In this document: piece after piece, positions 5,985 through 6,306 of the stretch
How positions within the stretch are numbered: the first letter of the stretch is position 1
How the letters are laid out: each line of letters opens with the position of its first letter
Origin: JBGTCY01 sp041748615
GTDB lineage: Bacteria > Bacteroidota > Bacteroidia > Chitinophagales > CAIOSU01
Direction: 5' to 3'
Assembly (NCBI GenBank): GCA_041748615.1
Contig: JBGTCY010000261.1
Span: 1-6,306, forward strand
DNA length: 6,306 nt
The notes under the pieces: generated by a model
Database searches by the model: none
Told to the model about the DNA's origin: nothing
What the model saw: the letters and a program-made list of their open reading frames with translations, nothing else
Translations under genes and position numbers: made by a program

Positions 5985-6306
5985 CTAAGACTCTCTCTTC
6001 GATTTTGAAACCAGCACTTCGTCAATCATGCCGTATTCTTTAGCTTCTTCGGCACGCATCCAGTAGTCGCGGTCTGAGTCGGCTTCCACCCGTTCGTAGG
6101 GTTGACCGGTGTGATTACTGATAACATTATACAGGTCTTTTTTCAAGATACCGATTTCGCGGGCTGTGATTTCAATGTCGCTTGCCTGACCTCCCGCGCC
6201 ACCCATCGGCTGGTGAATCATCACACGGCTGTGTCTCAGTCCGGTGCGTTTTCCTTTAGCACCCGCGCACAACAAAACGGCAGCCATCGAAGCGGCAACA
6301 CCGGTG
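5985..6306 (-). CDS. clpP: ATP-dependent Clp protease proteolytic subunit, 3' part
   Basis: The gene runs off the right edge; the last 106 or so codons are visible, about half of the usual length near 200-230 residues. ClpP is the barrel-shaped serine peptidase that degrades proteins fed by ClpX or related AAA+ unfoldases in the cytoplasm. The visible part starts TGVAASMAAV, so the nucleophile serine is the codon at 6288-6290, upstream of the first in-frame ATG at 6287; that ATG is therefore not the true start. The catalytic histidine is in MIHQP (6213-6215) and the aspartate in DRDYWM (6066-6068). The spacings of 25 and 49 residues match the known triad. The stretches GGAGGQASDIEI and EEAKEYGMIDEVL are also family-typical. 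The protein ends in a short charged tail (SKSKRES). The neighbour beyond its stop is convergent, so clpX does not follow directly here. Confidence 0.97.
   Translation of the reverse strand, partial: TGVAASMAAVLLCAGAKGKRTGLRHSRVMIHQPMGGAGGQASDIEITAREIGILKKDLYNVISNHTGQPYERVEADSDRDYWMRAEEAKEYGMIDEVLVSKSKRES

Noticed and set aside
6285..6287. ATG at 6287 as the clpP start
   Set aside because: The frame stays open to the window edge and encodes the catalytic serine motif GVAAS before this ATG, so it is an internal methionine.
3352..6306. The AAA+ protein as an unfoldase partner of the neighbouring ClpP
   Set aside because: No ClpP-docking IGF-type loop was seen in the AAA module, which is of the classical AAA rather than Clp/HSP100 type, and the genes are convergent rather than in one operon.

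Overview
The window looks like chromosomal DNA from a member of the Bacteroidota. The signs are moderate GC, start codons preceded by A/T-rich leaders without a Shine-Dalgarno (for example a run of A directly before the ATG at 3352), and AT-rich spacers containing small palindromes. This is an inference from style; no taxonomic marker is present. No phage, IS transposase, tRNA, rRNA or CRISPR array was seen.

Layout. Positions 1-784 carry no convincing gene but are unusually full of secondary structure. A run of consecutive hairpins (5-310) closes with a 17-bp terminator-like stem. A second short structured stretch (about 365-472) ends in a classical intrinsic terminator. A 77-nt inverted repeat lies at 603-679, and a cluster of small REP-like palindromes at 701-777. 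Next come two divergent genes: a Gfo/Idh/MocA-type NAD(P)-dependent oxidoreductase (785-1828, minus) and a radical SAM enzyme with a short four-cysteine auxiliary-cluster domain (1947-3149, plus). After a 202-bp spacer there is a tightly coupled plus-strand pair. The first gene (3352-4653) is a soluble TPR + AAA+ ATPase. The second (4655-5854) starts one base after its stop and encodes a TPR protein with about six C-terminal membrane segments. The window ends in the 3' part of clpP (5985 to the right edge, minus), convergent with that pair.

How the genes may work together. The two-gene TPR/AAA+ module is the most interesting part. A classical AAA ATPase with intact catalytic motifs and an aromatic pore loop carries TPRs where such proteins often have a substrate or adaptor domain. 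Its neighbour carries TPRs joined to a membrane domain. A membrane-recruited protein remodelling machine (TPR-to-TPR docking, threading by the AAA ring) is a reasonable hypothesis but is not shown by the sequence. The oxidoreductase and radical SAM enzyme may share a pathway because they are divergent across a 118-bp spacer; their substrates are unknown. The adjacent clpP is a housekeeping protease gene and is not followed by clpX in this window.
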